A stretch of 64,000 nucleotides of DNA from Inhella gelatinilytica. GTDB taxonomy: Bacteria; Pseudomonadota; Gammaproteobacteria; Burkholderiales; Burkholderiaceae_C. Location of the stretch: positions 558,001 to 622,000 of the forward strand of contig NZ_JAEDAL010000002.1 of assembly GCF_016093295.1 (NCBI RefSeq), written 5' to 3'. The notes beneath the pieces were generated by a model that worked only from the letters and a program-made list of their open reading frames with translations, ran no database searches and was not told the origin of the DNA. Shown in pieces: positions 19,808-28,400 of the stretch (its first letter is position 1; the number at the start of each line of letters is the position of its first letter). The translations under genes and the position numbers were made by a program.

Positions 19808-20589
19808 GCGGTCTTGTTTCCCTATCGACTGGCGGCACCAGCCGCCGCCAAGCGGTGCTGACCCTCGCCGTCTTGACGGGCCCTTGCGCCTGGGCCCGCG
19901 ACGCGGACGATGCCCTGGGCACGGTGCGCGACCTGTGGGCGCGCTACCGCCTGGGTGTTGAGACCGAGCAGGAAACGGTGCGCGTGCGTGTTGAGCGGGA
20001 GGGGCAAGCGCCCGAGCTCAAGCGCTTGCAGCGCAGCCTGCGCTTTCGTCCCGATGGCGGCTTCATCGTGCTGGTTCGCTTCCTGGAGCCGGCGTTGGAC
20101 AAGGGCCTGAGCCTGCTGATCGAACAGTCGCCCGGCAAGCCCGCGCTCATGGCGCTGCGCATGCCCAGTTGGCCGCAGGCCCGGCGTATCGCGGGGGATC
20201 GCGAGGCGCGCAGCTTCGGGGGCACGGACCTGACGTTTGAGGACAACCGTCAATTGCTGGGCGAGGCCGTGGCGGACTGGCAGTACCGCGCGCTGGAGGG
20301 CGGGCGCATCGAAGCCCAGCCGCGCGCGGGCACCGCCAGCGGTTATGGGCGTCGGGTGTTGCAGGTGACGGCCGAAGGGGGCTTGGCCCAAGTGGATTAC
20401 TTCGACGCGGCGGGGCGCTGGCTCAAAACGCAGCGCCAGGACGGTCTTCAGGTGGGGCCGGGCGGGCGCTGGCGCGCGGACCGGGTGGTGGTGAGCGTGG
20501 CCGGCGGGCGAAGCCTGTTTGAGGTCGAGCAGCGCCAGTTTGGCTTGAACCTGACCGAGGCTTGGTTTCAGGCCCAGCTGGCCGCATGA
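19804..20589 (+). CDS. LolA-like outer-membrane lipoprotein-sorting protein
   Basis: 261 residues. An N-terminal signal follows a twin-arginine, SRRQAVLTLAVLTG, and ends CAWA, so Tat export is possible. The mature part is beta-rich with blocks LRFRPDGGFIVLVRFLEPALDKG, GTDLTFEDN and GLAQVDYFDAAGRWLK. These resemble the LolA-like fold of COG2834/PF17131 proteins, which shield lipids in a half-barrel. The ATG overlaps the MMPL stop (ATGA). The likely role is a periplasmic lipid carrier between the MMPL exporter and the outer membrane. The family call is solid in outline; the cargo is unknown. Confidence 0.82.
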   Translation: MSGLVSLSTGGTSRRQAVLTLAVLTGPCAWARDADDALGTVRDLWARYRLGVETEQETVRVRVEREGQAPELKRLQRSLRFRPDGGFIVLVRFLEPALDKGLSLLIEQSPGKPALMALRMPSWPQARRIAGDREARSFGGTDLTFEDNRQLLGEAVADWQYRALEGGRIEAQPRAGTASGYGRRVLQVTAEGGLAQVDYFDAAGRWLKTQRQDGLQVGPGGRWRADRVVVSVAGGRSLFEVEQRQFGLNLTEAWFQAQLAA

Positions 20590-21785
20590 ACGCGCTGCGT
20601 TGGAGGCCTTGGGGGATGAGCGTCGCCCTGGCCTTGGGGCTCCCGGGTTCGGTGCTGGCTCAAGGACTCAGCGCTCCCCAGATGGAGGCGCTGGCCTTGT
20701 GGGCGCCGTCAGGCCAGCGCGAAGCGGGCCTGCGGGCCCAGTGGGAGTGGGAGACGAACGCGCAGGACGGGTCGAACCAGTCCTGGGTCCGCCAAGCCCG
20801 GCTGCGGGTGGATGCTCAGGCCCGGCAGGGGCAGGGGACGGGGCTGCGTTTGGGTGAAGTTTGGCTTCAGGGGGAAGCAGTCGGAGCTGGCGCGCCGAGA
20901 GCCGGCGGCTCGTGGCAGTGGCGACTGGGGCGGCAGGTGTGGGCCTGGGCCTTGACGGACACGGTCAGCCCTGGGGATCTCGTCAACCCGCGCGATGCCA
21001 CCGACCCGACGCGCCCCGTGCACCGCGCCCTGTGGGGCGGCACCGTGCGCTGGCAGTCCGGGGCCGCCGAGCTGGAGGCGCTGCTGGCTCGCTCGGAGGC
21101 TGCACCGCTGCCCCACGGGGCCTGGGCGATGCCCCTTCCCCCCGGGCTGGTGTGGGCGCAACCGGCTTCGCCGGGCGGCTTGCTGGCCCTGCGCGCTCGC
21201 TGGCGCACGGCCGAAGGGGCCGAGTGGCGCTGGGTGGCCGCCCACGGGCCCAGCGTGGCGCCGGTCTTGAGCGCGACGCCCAATGGCTTGCAGGCGTGGC
21301 AGCCGCGCCAGCACAGCCTGGTGCTGCAGGCCCTGCGGCCGCTGGATGGCCAGAGCTTCATCCGGGCGGAACTGGCGCGCTTTTGGAAGGGGGCGAACGG
21401 CGAGTCGGGCGGGGCAGCGTTCACCCAGTGGGTGCTGAGCGTGGACCGCGAATGGGCCTGGGGTGAGGGCAGCGTTTACGGGCTCTTGCAGTGGCAGGAC
21501 AGCCGCGGCGAGCGGTCGAGCCTCGGCCCCGACCTGCGCCGGGCTTTGGATGGCCAGTGGCTGGGGCGCCTGCAATGGCGCGGGGATGATGGGCGCCAAC
21601 TGCAGTTGGAAGCCGTGGGGCGCCGCGGCGAGAGCCTGCTGCGGATTGCTTGGATTCAGTCCTGGGCGGGGCAGTGGGAAACCGAAGCGGGGTGGCAGGC
21701 TGTAGAGGGGCGCTCTGGGCAGTTCTGGCACGCCTGGGCGGTCAACGATGGCGCCTATGTGCGCCTGCGTTGGCGGGGCGCCTGA
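20586..21785 (+). CDS. putative outer-membrane beta-barrel, partner of MMPL/LolA-like system
   Basis: 399 residues. A signal peptide (MNALRWRPWGMSVALALGLPGSVLAQ) is followed by a Trp- and Gln-rich mature chain of alternating polar and aromatic strands, ending with the C-terminal aromatic pattern AYVRLRWRGA. Blocks such as TDTVSPGDLVNPRDATDPTRP resemble the D-x-x-N-P-R-D motif of DUF1302-type barrels that accompany LolA-like (DUF1329) proteins and RND exporters. The start overlaps the previous stop (ATGA), and the gene ends the operon, overlapping the convergent lysR gene by 31 bases. Probably an outer-membrane exit or receptor for the exported lipid; this is inferred from context. Confidence 0.75.
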   Translation: MNALRWRPWGMSVALALGLPGSVLAQGLSAPQMEALALWAPSGQREAGLRAQWEWETNAQDGSNQSWVRQARLRVDAQARQGQGTGLRLGEVWLQGEAVGAGAPRAGGSWQWRLGRQVWAWALTDTVSPGDLVNPRDATDPTRPVHRALWGGTVRWQSGAAELEALLARSEAAPLPHGAWAMPLPPGLVWAQPASPGGLLALRARWRTAEGAEWRWVAAHGPSVAPVLSATPNGLQAWQPRQHSLVLQALRPLDGQSFIRAELARFWKGANGESGGAAFTQWVLSVDREWAWGEGSVYGLLQWQDSRGERSSLGPDLRRALDGQWLGRLQWRGDDGRQLQLEAVGRRGESLLRIAWIQSWAGQWETEAGWQAVEGRSGQFWHAWAVNDGAYVRLRWRGA

Positions 21786-22675
21786 GGCGGCTCCTGGAGT
21801 GTCGCCCGCAGCGCCGCCTCAAACGGGGCGGCCAGCCGGTGGCGCGGGCGTTGCAGCGGGCGCAGGAGCGTCAAGCGAAAGGGCAAGGTCCAGTCCAAAG
21901 GCCGCGCGACCAGCTCCGGGCCGGCGCAGGCCCGTGCAGTGAACGGGTTGACGATGGACAGACCCAAGCCGGCCGCCACCAGGGCGCATACCGCTACCGC
22001 GCTGTGGGTTTGCAGCCGCAGCACGCGCGCGACGCCTGCGGCCGCAAACGCGGCGTCGATCTGACGCCGGTAGGGGTCGTCATCCGCCAAGCTGATGAAG
22101 GGTTGCCCCCCGAAGTCGGTCAGGCTCAGGCGCGCACGCTGGGCCAAGGGGTGGTGTGCCGGCAGCACGGCCAATTCCGCCGTTTCGGAGAGCGGCTCGC
22201 TTTCGCAGCCGGGCGGGGGCTGCACCTGTTCCGTGAGAGCCACATCAAAGCGTTGGGCGGCCATGGCCTCCACCAGAGACATGCCCTCGGCAGGTGTGAG
22301 GTCGACGTGCGCTTCGGGGTGCTCCAGGGCGAACCTTTTGAGCACTGCGGGCACCAGGGCGTGGGCCAGCGCGGGTTGGGCCAGCACCTGCAGGGGCTGG
22401 GCTTCGGCTTGCGCCAGCGCCAGGGCCCGCGATTGCACGGCCGCCAGCCCTTGGTAGTGCTGCTGCACTACTTCAAACAGGCTGTGGGCAGCGGCGGTGG
22501 CCCGCAATCGCCCCCCAGTGCGCTCAAAGAGGGCGTAGCCCAGTTGCTGCTCCATGCGGGCGAGCTCACGGCTGAGCGTGGGTTGGCTGCTGTTCAGGGC
22601 CTGGGCTGCGGCACTCACGCCCCCCGCTTGCATCAAGGCGCGAAACACGTCGATCTGGCGGTGGGTCATGGGCAT
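21755..22675 (-). CDS. lysR: LysR-type regulator divergent to lysA
   Basis: 306 residues. The N-terminal winged helix-turn-helix is MTHRQIDVFRALMQAGGVSA then AAQALNSSQPTLSRELARME. The periplasmic-binding-like effector domain starts near residue 90. In E. coli lysR lies divergent to lysA and activates it in response to diaminopimelate/lysine; the same arrangement here supports the name. Weak points are that LysR-type regulators are abundant, and that this gene also overlaps the end of the lipid-export operon. The divergent intergenic region (69 bases) contains an inverted repeat suitable for LysR binding. Confidence 0.85.
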   Translation of the reverse strand: MPMTHRQIDVFRALMQAGGVSAAAQALNSSQPTLSRELARMEQQLGYALFERTGGRLRATAAAHSLFEVVQQHYQGLAAVQSRALALAQAEAQPLQVLAQPALAHALVPAVLKRFALEHPEAHVDLTPAEGMSLVEAMAAQRFDVALTEQVQPPPGCESEPLSETAELAVLPAHHPLAQRARLSLTDFGGQPFISLADDDPYRRQIDAAFAAAGVARVLRLQTHSAVAVCALVAAGLGLSIVNPFTARACAGPELVARPLDWTLPFRLTLLRPLQRPRHRLAAPFEAALRATLQEPPQAPRQRRRT

Positions 22676-22744
22676 GCTCTCAGCATATCCAAAATGGATT
22701 GACAGGCAAAAAATAAGTATTGGACTGAATGGATTGGGCGGCGC
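22676..22744. promoter_or_regulatory. lysR-lysA divergent control region
   Basis: A 69-base, locally AT-rich intergenic segment. ATCC-AAAAT-GGAT (22687-22699) is an inverted repeat compatible with an LTTR site. TTGACA at 22699-22704 is a perfect -35 hexamer toward lysA. No good -10 lies at 16-18 bases from it, which would fit activator dependence. A second GGATT lies near 22731. Confidence 0.4.
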
Positions 22745-24028
22745 ATGCTCGCAGCCATGAACACACTGGATCTCTCACCTCGCACCCTCCAGACCCTGGC
22801 CCACACCCATGGCACCCCGCTGTGGGTGATGGATGCCCCCACCATTCGACGGCAGGTCGAGCGGTTGCGGGCCTTTGACGCCATCCGCTACGCCCAAAAA
22901 GCCAATCCCAACACCCATGTGTTGCGCCTGATGCGCAGCCTGGGCGTCAAGGTGGATGCCGTCAGTCGAGGCGAAGCCCTGCGCGCGCTGGCCGCTGGCT
23001 ACTGCGGAGGGGCCGCCCGCGCTCCGCTGGCGGAGGCCGCAGCGGCGGAGATCGTTTACACCGCCGACCTGCTCGACCGCGAAAGCCTGGACTTCGTGGT
23101 GCAGCAGGGCTTGGTGGTGAATTGCGGCTCCCTGGACATGCTGCATCAGCTCGGGGCGCGCAGCCCGGGCCACGCGGTCTGGCTGCGGCTGAACCCGGGT
23201 TTTGGCCACGGCCACAGCCGTAAAACCAACACCGGTGGGGAGGGCAGCAAGCACGGGATTTGGCACACCCAATTGGCTGAAGCCTTGGCGGTGATCCGAG
23301 CAACGGGCTTGCGCCTGTTGGGGCTGCACATGCACATCGGATCGGGGGTGGACTATGGCCATTTGGCGCAAGTCGGGGCCGCCATGCTGGCGGCGTTGAC
23401 GGTGGTCCACGCGGCCGGGATGGACGTTCACGCCGTGTCTGCGGGCGGCGGCTTGTCCATTCCGTACCGCGCGGGCGACCCGGCGGTCGATACCGATCAC
23501 TACTTTGCCTGCTGGGATGCACCCCGCCGCGCCGCGGAGGCCTTGTTTGGCCACCCGCTGCACCTGGAAATCGAGCCGGGCCGGTTCTTGGTGGCCGAGG
23601 CGGGGTGCCTGCTGACCGAGGTCCGCGCCGTCAAGCGTCAGGGCGCGGTGGACTATGTGCTGGTGGATGCCGGCTTTAACGAGTTGATGCGCCCGGCGAT
23701 GTACGGCGCGCACCACGGCCTGCGTTTGATCCCGGCGGACGAGCGCAGCGCGGGCGCGCTCCAGCCCACTGTGGTGGCAGGTCCGCTCTGTGAAAGCGGC
23801 GATGTCTTCACGCAGGGTGAAGGCGGCGAGTTGCGCCCGCAACCCCTGCCGCCGGCGGTGGTGGGGGATCTGCTGGTGGTCGATCACACGGGGGCCTATG
23901 GCAGCGCCATGAGCAGCAACTACAACAGTCGCCCGCTGGCCGCCGAGGTGCTGGTGGACGGGGCGACGGCCCGACTCATCCGCCGTCGCCAAAGCGTGGA
24001 GGAGCTGCTGGCGCTGGAGGCGGTTTGA
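22745..24028 (+). CDS. lysA: diaminopimelate decarboxylase
   Basis: 427 residues of fold-type III PLP enzyme. The PLP-binding lysine is in RYAQKANPNTHVLRLMRSLG (Lys52). Further landmarks are GLHMHIGSG, SAGGGLSIPY, EIEPGRFLVAEAG, CESGDVF (catalytic Cys from the adjacent subunit) and DHTGAYGSAMSSNYNSRP. It decarboxylates meso-diaminopimelate to lysine. Sequence blocks follow the E. coli-like LysA subgroup. The second ATG at 22757 is an alternative start. It is controlled from the shared region with the divergent lysR. Confidence 0.96.
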   Translation: MLAAMNTLDLSPRTLQTLAHTHGTPLWVMDAPTIRRQVERLRAFDAIRYAQKANPNTHVLRLMRSLGVKVDAVSRGEALRALAAGYCGGAARAPLAEAAAAEIVYTADLLDRESLDFVVQQGLVVNCGSLDMLHQLGARSPGHAVWLRLNPGFGHGHSRKTNTGGEGSKHGIWHTQLAEALAVIRATGLRLLGLHMHIGSGVDYGHLAQVGAAMLAALTVVHAAGMDVHAVSAGGGLSIPYRAGDPAVDTDHYFACWDAPRRAAEALFGHPLHLEIEPGRFLVAEAGCLLTEVRAVKRQGAVDYVLVDAGFNELMRPAMYGAHHGLRLIPADERSAGALQPTVVAGPLCESGDVFTQGEGGELRPQPLPPAVVGDLLVVDHTGAYGSAMSSNYNSRPLAAEVLVDGATARLIRRRQSVEELLALEAV

Positions 24029-24127
24029 TCGCCTTTTCCGATGGCGGTCATTTAATTAATCAAAACTAACGAGTGCGTGCAGTCGATACAGTTCACTCCA
24101 TACCAACCCACCCCTGAGGAGTGATTC

Positions 24128-24691
24128 ATGTCCCTGATCAACACCACCGTGGCCCCGTTCAAGGCCGATGCTTTCCACAACGGCCAGTTCGTGACCGTGT
24201 CCGACGAAAGCCTGAAGGGCAAGTGGTCGGTGCTGGTGTTCATGCCCGCAGCCTTCACCTTCAACTGCCCGACCGAAGTGGAAGACGCCGCTGAGCACTA
24301 TGCCGAGTTCCAAAAGCTGGGCGCCGAGATCTACATCGTCACCACCGACACGCACTTCGCGCACAAGGTGTGGCACGAGACCAGCCCGGCCGTGGGCAAG
24401 GCCAAGTTCCCGCTGGTGGGTGACCCGACCCACGCGCTGACGAACGCCTTTGGCGTGCACATCCCGGAAGAAGGCTTGGCCTTGCGCGGCACCTTCGTGA
24501 TCAACCCCGAAGGTCAGATCAAGACCGCCGAAGTGCACGACAACGCCATCGCCCGTGACATGAAGGAGACCCTGCGCAAACTCAAGGCCGCCCAGTTCGT
24601 CGCCACCCACCCCGGTCAAGTGTGCCCGGCCAAGTGGGACACGGGTGCCAAGACGATCACGCCCTCTCTCGACCTGGTCGGCAAGATCTAA
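24128..24691 (+). CDS. ahpC: alkyl hydroperoxide reductase peroxiredoxin subunit
   Basis: 187 residues, a typical 2-Cys AhpC1-type peroxiredoxin: peroxidatic Cys47 in AAFTFNCPTEVED, resolving Cys166 in HPGQVCPAKW, and the C-terminal tail PSLDLVGKI. It reduces H2O2, organic peroxides and peroxynitrite, and is recharged by AhpF. A strong Shine-Dalgarno (TGAGGAG) lies before ATG 24128. The 99-base upstream region is AT-rich (TTTAATTAATCAAAAC) and probably contains the promoter, but no OxyR site can be read with confidence. ahpF follows after a 207-base gap with secondary structure. Confidence 0.97.
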   Translation: MSLINTTVAPFKADAFHNGQFVTVSDESLKGKWSVLVFMPAAFTFNCPTEVEDAAEHYAEFQKLGAEIYIVTTDTHFAHKVWHETSPAVGKAKFPLVGDPTHALTNAFGVHIPEEGLALRGTFVINPEGQIKTAEVHDNAIARDMKETLRKLKAAQFVATHPGQVCPAKWDTGAKTITPSLDLVGKI

Positions 24692-24728
24692 AGCACGGAT
24701 CAGCCGACTGCGCGGGCCGATCTTGGGC

Positions 24729-24769
24729 CTGCGGTGCTCGCCGTACGGGAGTACGGCTGTGCGCTGCAG
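24729..24769. repeat. long stem-loop (REP-like) between ahpC and ahpF
   Basis: An imperfect palindrome of 41 bases. The outer 9-bp stem is 24729-24737 with 24761-24769, including two G-T pairs. After a small internal loop, a perfect 7-bp stem GCCGTAC / GTACGGC (24740-24746, 24751-24757) closes a GGGA tetraloop. No U-run follows, so it is not an intrinsic terminator. It could be a dispersed palindromic element, or an mRNA processing or stability hairpin that sets different ahpC and ahpF levels. Confidence 0.5.
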
Positions 24770-24787
24770 AGCCAACCTCGACCCGCT

Positions 24788-24812
24788 CGCGACGGCTGCT
24801 CTCGCGCTTTTT
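24788..24812 (+). terminator. weak candidate terminator after ahpC
   Basis: A 5-bp stem CGCGA / TCGCG (24788-24792, 24802-24806) with a 9-base loop is followed by CTTTTTC and further T-rich sequence (24807-24824). The stem is short. It could give partial termination between ahpC and ahpF. Confidence 0.3.
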
Positions 24813-24898
24813 CTGATGCTTTTGCTTTTGAATTTTCATCAGCACGCGGCCTCATGATTGGGGCTGCTGGCTGAGCTCGCCTCAACCGGACGCCCACC

Positions 24899-26464
24899 AT
24901 GCTCGACGCCGCCCTGAAAACCCAGCTCCAGGCCTATCTGGAGCGCGTGACGCAGCCTTTTGAGATCGTCGCCACGCTCGACGACTCGGGCAGCAGCCAG
25001 GAGATGCTGGCGCTGCTGCAGGACATCGCTGCGATGTCCGACAAGATTCAGCTCCGCACCGACGGCCAGGACGCCCGGCGCCCCTCGTTCAGCTTGCAGC
25101 GCCAGGGCACGGCGATGAACCTGCGCTTTGCGGCGATTCCCCTGGGCCATGAGTTCACCTCTCTGGTGCTGGCGCTCCTGTGGGTGGGCGGGCATCCGCC
25201 CAAGGTGGCGCCTGCGGTGATTGAGCAGATCCAGGCCTTGGACGGCGACTATCGCTTCGAGGTCTATATGTCCCTGAGCTGCCACAACTGCCCGGATGTG
25301 GTGCAGGCGCTTAGCTTGATGGCGGTGCTGAACCCGCGGGTGCAGACCACCGTCATCGACGGCGCCCTGTACGAGGCCGAGGTCACGGCCCGCAACGTGA
25401 TGGCCGTGCCCTGTGTCGTGCTCAATGGTGAGATCTGGGGCGCGGGCAAGATGGCGCTCGAAGAGATCGTGGCCAAGCTGGACACCGGTGCCCAAGCCCG
25501 TGAGGCGGCCCTGCTCAGCGCCAAGGCCCCGTACGACGTGCTCATCGTGGGGGGCGGGCCCGCTGGCGCGGCGGCTGCGGTCTATGCCGCGCGCAAAGGC
25601 ATTCGCACGGGGGTGGCGGCCGAGCGTTTCGGTGGCCAGGTCAACGACACGCTGGCGATCGAGAACTACATCTCGGTTCTGGAGACTGATGGCCCCAAGT
25701 TCGCGGCGGCGCTGGAAGCCCATGTCAAAGCCTATGACGTGGACGTCATGAACTTGCAGCGTGCCGACAAGCTGGTGCCCGCAGCCGAGCCTGGGGGCTT
25801 GATCGAGGTGCAACTCGCCAGCGGAGCGACGCTCAAGAGCAAGACGGTCATCCTCTCCACCGGTGCGCGCTGGCGCAATGTCAACGTGCCGGGCGAGCAG
25901 GAGTACAAAAATAAGGGGGTGGCTTACTGTCCGCACTGCGATGGCCCCTTGTTCAAGGGCAAGGATGTGGCCGTGATCGGGGGCGGCAACTCCGGCGTGG
26001 AGGCCGCCATCGACCTGGCCGGCGTCGTGCGTCACGTCACCGTGTTCGAGTTCATGCCGGAGCTCAAGGCCGATGCCGTGCTGGTCAAGAAGCTCAAGAG
26101 CCTGCCCAACGTCACCGTGCACACCCACGCGCAGACGATGGAGATCACCGGCGCGGACGGCAAGGTCAATGGCCTGCGCTACAAGGACCGCAAGACCGAG
26201 GCCGAGCACCTCGTGCCGCTGCAGGGGGTTTTCGTTCAGATCGGTCTGGTGCCCAACACCGAATGGCTCAAAGGCACGGTGGAACTGAGCCGATTTGGCG
26301 AAGTCGTCGTGGACGCCAAGGGGGCGACTTCGGTGCCCGGCGTGTTCGCTGCGGGGGACTGCACGACGGTGCCCTTCAAGCAAATCGTCATTGCGGCCGG
26401 TGACGGCGCCAAGGCAGCGCTGGGTGCGTTTGATGCGCTCATGCGGATGCCGGTGGGCACCTGA
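24899..26464 (+). CDS. ahpF: alkyl hydroperoxide reductase flavoprotein subunit
   Basis: 521 residues with the AhpF layout: an N-terminal tandem thioredoxin-like domain with redox centre SCHNCPD (Cys128, Cys131), an FAD-binding segment [14 protein letters not shown] (about 214-227), a CPHCDG redox centre (Cys344, Cys347), an NADPH segment [17 protein letters not shown], and the C-terminal FAD motif [13 protein letters not shown]. It passes electrons from NADH to AhpC. There is a short purine-poor leader before ATG 24899. It lies in the same direction as ahpC, separated by structured DNA. Confidence 0.97.
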   Translation: MLDAALKTQLQAYLERVTQPFEIVATLDDSGSSQEMLALLQDIAAMSDKIQLRTDGQDARRPSFSLQRQGTAMNLRFAAIPLGHEFTSLVLALLWVGGHPPKVAPAVIEQIQALDGDYRFEVYMSLSCHNCPDVVQALSLMAVLNPRVQTTVIDGALYEAEVTARNVMAVPCVVLNGEIWGAGKMALEEIVAKLDTGAQAREAALLSAKAPYDVLIVGGGPAGAAAAVYAARKGIRTGVAAERFGGQVNDTLAIENYISVLETDGPKFAAALEAHVKAYDVDVMNLQRADKLVPAAEPGGLIEVQLASGATLKSKTVILSTGARWRNVNVPGEQEYKNKGVAYCPHCDGPLFKGKDVAVIGGGNSGVEAAIDLAGVVRHVTVFEFMPELKADAVLVKKLKSLPNVTVHTHAQTMEITGADGKVNGLRYKDRKTEAEHLVPLQGVFVQIGLVPNTEWLKGTVELSRFGEVVVDAKGATSVPGVFAAGDCTTVPFKQIVIAAGDGAKAALGAFDALMRMPVGT

Positions 26465-26474
26465 GGGTTCTGGA

Positions 26475-26520
26475 GCCCCCCAACTGGGGGCCACGGACTC
26501 CCCCTTTTGTGGGATGTCCG
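26475..26520 (+). terminator. two small hairpins after ahpF
   Basis: GCCCCC-CAACT-GGGGGC (26475-26491) is a perfect 6-bp stem just after the ahpF stop. A second imperfect stem, GGAC-T-CCC with GGG-AT-GTCC, follows to 26520 and has CCTTTTG in its loop. No clean U-run follows either stem. A likely 3'-end structure of the ahpF transcript; termination efficiency is unknown. Confidence 0.35.
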
Positions 26521-26570
26521 CGCAGTTACAAGCTGTTTCAATCGGTTCACGCAACACGCAGGGGGTTTGC

Positions 26571-26954
26571 ATGAACGACTGGCAACTGGCGCCGCTGATG
26601 GCCGGACTGACGGTGGGGCTCGCTTTTGGTGGCGGTGTGGTGGCCCTCTGGGCGGAGCGGCGGCGCCGGGCTTGGCGGTCATTTGCCCAACGCGCCGAGC
26701 AGGCGCGTCAGCATTTGCTTCAGCAAAACACCCAAGCCCGCAAGCAAGTGGAATTGGTGCAAGCCGAGCTGAATGCGGCCCGCCACCTGTTGGCGGTCCA
26801 CTCCGCGCAGACCGGTCAGTCGCGTTTCCCCGACGGCGCGGCGACCCCAGGGCGTACAGAGCCAGCCGGCCCCGTTATTGGGTACCTGCAAACGGATTTG
26901 GAGCGCAGCGCGGATGGGTTCGCCTCCACACAAGTCGTTTGGCGTGCGCATTGA
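26571..26954 (+). CDS. small single-pass membrane protein with coiled coil, hypothetical
   Basis: 127 residues that I do not recognise. One N-terminal membrane segment (about 7-27, LMAGLTVGLAFGGGVVALW) is followed by the basic stop-transfer ERRRRAW. A helical segment rich in Gln and Ala (about 35-80) could form a short coiled coil. A polar tail of about 45 residues follows. GGGGG lies close to ATG 26571 and serves as a plausible ribosome-binding site. It is located between ahpF and another small conserved gene. No function is proposed. Confidence 0.55.
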   Translation: MNDWQLAPLMAGLTVGLAFGGGVVALWAERRRRAWRSFAQRAEQARQHLLQQNTQARKQVELVQAELNAARHLLAVHSAQTGQSRFPDGAATPGRTEPAGPVIGYLQTDLERSADGFASTQVVWRAH

Positions 26955-27044
26955 TGGGTGATGCGGAAGGCGGGCCGGACGTGGCCTCGCGTCCAGTGGC
27001 CCACCTAACATGCTCGCAATCCTGTTTTTCCATAGACTGCGCGC

Positions 27045-27281
27045 ATGAAACCTTATGACATTGAGCTGCAACGACTGAAATCCATTCGCCATGACAAGGG
27101 CATGGTGGAGGTGAGCGTCGACGCCCTGGTGGCTGCGCGGCCGCTGCGCGACGAAGGCGCCTCGACGTCCGTGTTACGCCTGCCCGTGGAGCACGCCCGC
27201 ACGCTGCTGATCTTGCTCAAGCAAAACCTCGCCGAATTGGACAAGCTCCAGCCGCGCAGCCGGCGTTCCGGCCGCGCCTGA
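27045..27281 (+). CDS. conserved small hypothetical protein
   Basis: 78 residues: MKPYDIELQRLKSIRHDKGM, VEVSVDALVAARPLRDEGAS, then TSVLRLPVEHARTLLILLKQ and a basic tail LQPRSRRSGRA. I recall close relatives in many Burkholderiales genomes, with the invariant RP(L/F)R(D/E)EGASTSVL block and a basic C-terminus. That argues it is a real gene despite the lack of a Shine-Dalgarno. It is cytosolic and highly charged, and could bind nucleic acid. Function unknown. Confidence 0.72.
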   Translation: MKPYDIELQRLKSIRHDKGMVEVSVDALVAARPLRDEGASTSVLRLPVEHARTLLILLKQNLAELDKLQPRSRRSGRA

Positions 27282-27307
27282 GGCGCTCGGCCCCGGGCTG
27301 GCGGGCT

Positions 27308-27931
27308 TCAGCCCTCTGCGCGCCGGTGGTGGAACGACCCGCAGCCCAATTCCGCCAGCAAGCGGTCGATCGTGTCCTGATGGGGCACCTCGAGCAAGCG
27401 GCGCGGATAGCGGGGTGCGGCGCGGTCATCCACCCAGTGCCGGTTCCAGCCGCGGGTGGTGGCAATGAACTCCCGCGCAAAGTCTTCTCCCAGGTGCGGG
27501 AACTCTTCCAGGCAGGCCGTCAAGATGACGTCCAGGTACGACTGGGCGATGGGGCACTCGGGTGTGGGTTGGCCCGGATGGTCGGCCACATAGGCCATCA
27601 CCGGCCCCGGGTGCGGTAAGGCCAGGGGTTGGTGCGTCTGCGGGTCCAGCACGGCCGATGGCGTCAGCGTGAAGCGTGTGTAGCCCGCCTCGCGCGCGTC
27701 CAGTCGCTCCAGTTGGGCCGGGCTGACGGCGAACACCACGCCGCTGCAGTCGCTCTCAGGAGCTACGCGCAGACTCACGGCCGTCATGCCGCGCACGGGA
27801 GCTGCCGTGCTCCATTCGCGCTGCACCCCGCGCACCCGCGCAGCGAAGGCCGCGCCATGCGGCCCGATGGTCAGCGCGCGACTGGCGGGCAGCAGCAGGC
27901 TGCCGTAGCCAAAGATCCAAGTCGTGGGCAT
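27308..27931 (-). CDS. gamma-glutamylcyclotransferase-fold (GGCT-like) protein
   Basis: 207 residues. The substrate-loop motif FGYGSLLLP is near the N-terminus (7-15). The catalytic-type acidic residue lies in LDAREAGYTR (about 75-84), followed by PVMAYVAD. These are hallmarks of the GGCT/AIG2 fold, which cyclises gamma-glutamyl amines. The later SYLDVILTACLE and a C-terminal extension of about 60 residues are typical of longer bacterial members. The substrate is unknown. It is convergent with the small upstream gene and co-directional with the acetyltransferase gene. Confidence 0.82.
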   Translation of the reverse strand: MPTTWIFGYGSLLLPASRALTIGPHGAAFAARVRGVQREWSTAAPVRGMTAVSLRVAPESDCSGVVFAVSPAQLERLDAREAGYTRFTLTPSAVLDPQTHQPLALPHPGPVMAYVADHPGQPTPECPIAQSYLDVILTACLEEFPHLGEDFAREFIATTRGWNRHWVDDRAAPRYPRRLLEVPHQDTIDRLLAELGCGSFHHRRAEG

Positions 27932-27944
27932 GGCGCCGGGGGCT

Positions 27945-28400
27945 TCAGAGCTCCAAGGTCATGAACACGCTGTAGGGGTCCAAGGCGTAGTCCCCGAACG
28001 GTCCACATTCTTTGAATCCGGCGCTGGCGTAGAGCTGGTGGGCGGCTCCGAACGTCTCGGCGGGGCCGGTTTCCAAACTCAAACGCGTGTAGCCGCGCCG
28101 CCGGGCCTCGGCCACGATGTGGTTCAGCACCGCCCGGCCGGCGCCCTGGCGGCGCGCGGCGCTGGGCGTGCGCATGGATTTGATTTCTCCATGCTGAGCA
28201 TCCAAAGCCTTGAGTGCGCCGCACCCCACGAGCACCCCGTCCACGCGGGCCGACCAAAACGTAATGTCCGGCCGCTTGAGCTTGCTCACGTCCAGCGCGT
28301 GCACGCTTTCGGGCGGAGAGAGTTCGTACATGTGACGCAAATGCTCTTCCAAGAGGGCGTAGACGTCGGGGCGGGCGGGGTCGTCGATCTCAATCTGCAT
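27945..28400 (-). CDS. GNAT-family N-acetyltransferase
   Basis: 151 residues from ATG 28400. An in-frame ATG at 28433 would add 11 residues inside cusA. The GNAT core is visible: strand VGCGALKAL, then motif [21 protein letters not shown] with the acetyl-CoA pyrophosphate loop RRQGAG, then [20 protein letters not shown] and [16 protein letters not shown]. The SLETG...[13 protein letters not shown] form is common in PhnO/YedL-like acetyltransferases of small-molecule amines. It overlaps the end of cusA by 11 bases. Its link to metal efflux may be only positional. Confidence 0.88.
   Translation of the reverse strand: MQIEIDDPARPDVYALLEEHLRHMYELSPPESVHALDVSKLKRPDITFWSARVDGVLVGCGALKALDAQHGEIKSMRTPSAARRQGAGRAVLNHIVAEARRRGYTRLSLETGPAETFGAAHQLYASAGFKECGPFGDYALDPYSVFMTLEL

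Noticed and set aside
24029-24127. Possible OxyR site upstream of ahpC
   Set aside because: Expected from biology, but no ATAG-N7-CTAT type repeats could be aligned at proper spacing. The region is AT-rich, yet not diagnostic.
27295-27314. GGGCTG / CAGCCC hairpin at the convergent end of the small hypothetical and GGCT genes
   Set aside because: A 6-bp stem exists but no T-run follows on either strand, so I did not call a terminator.
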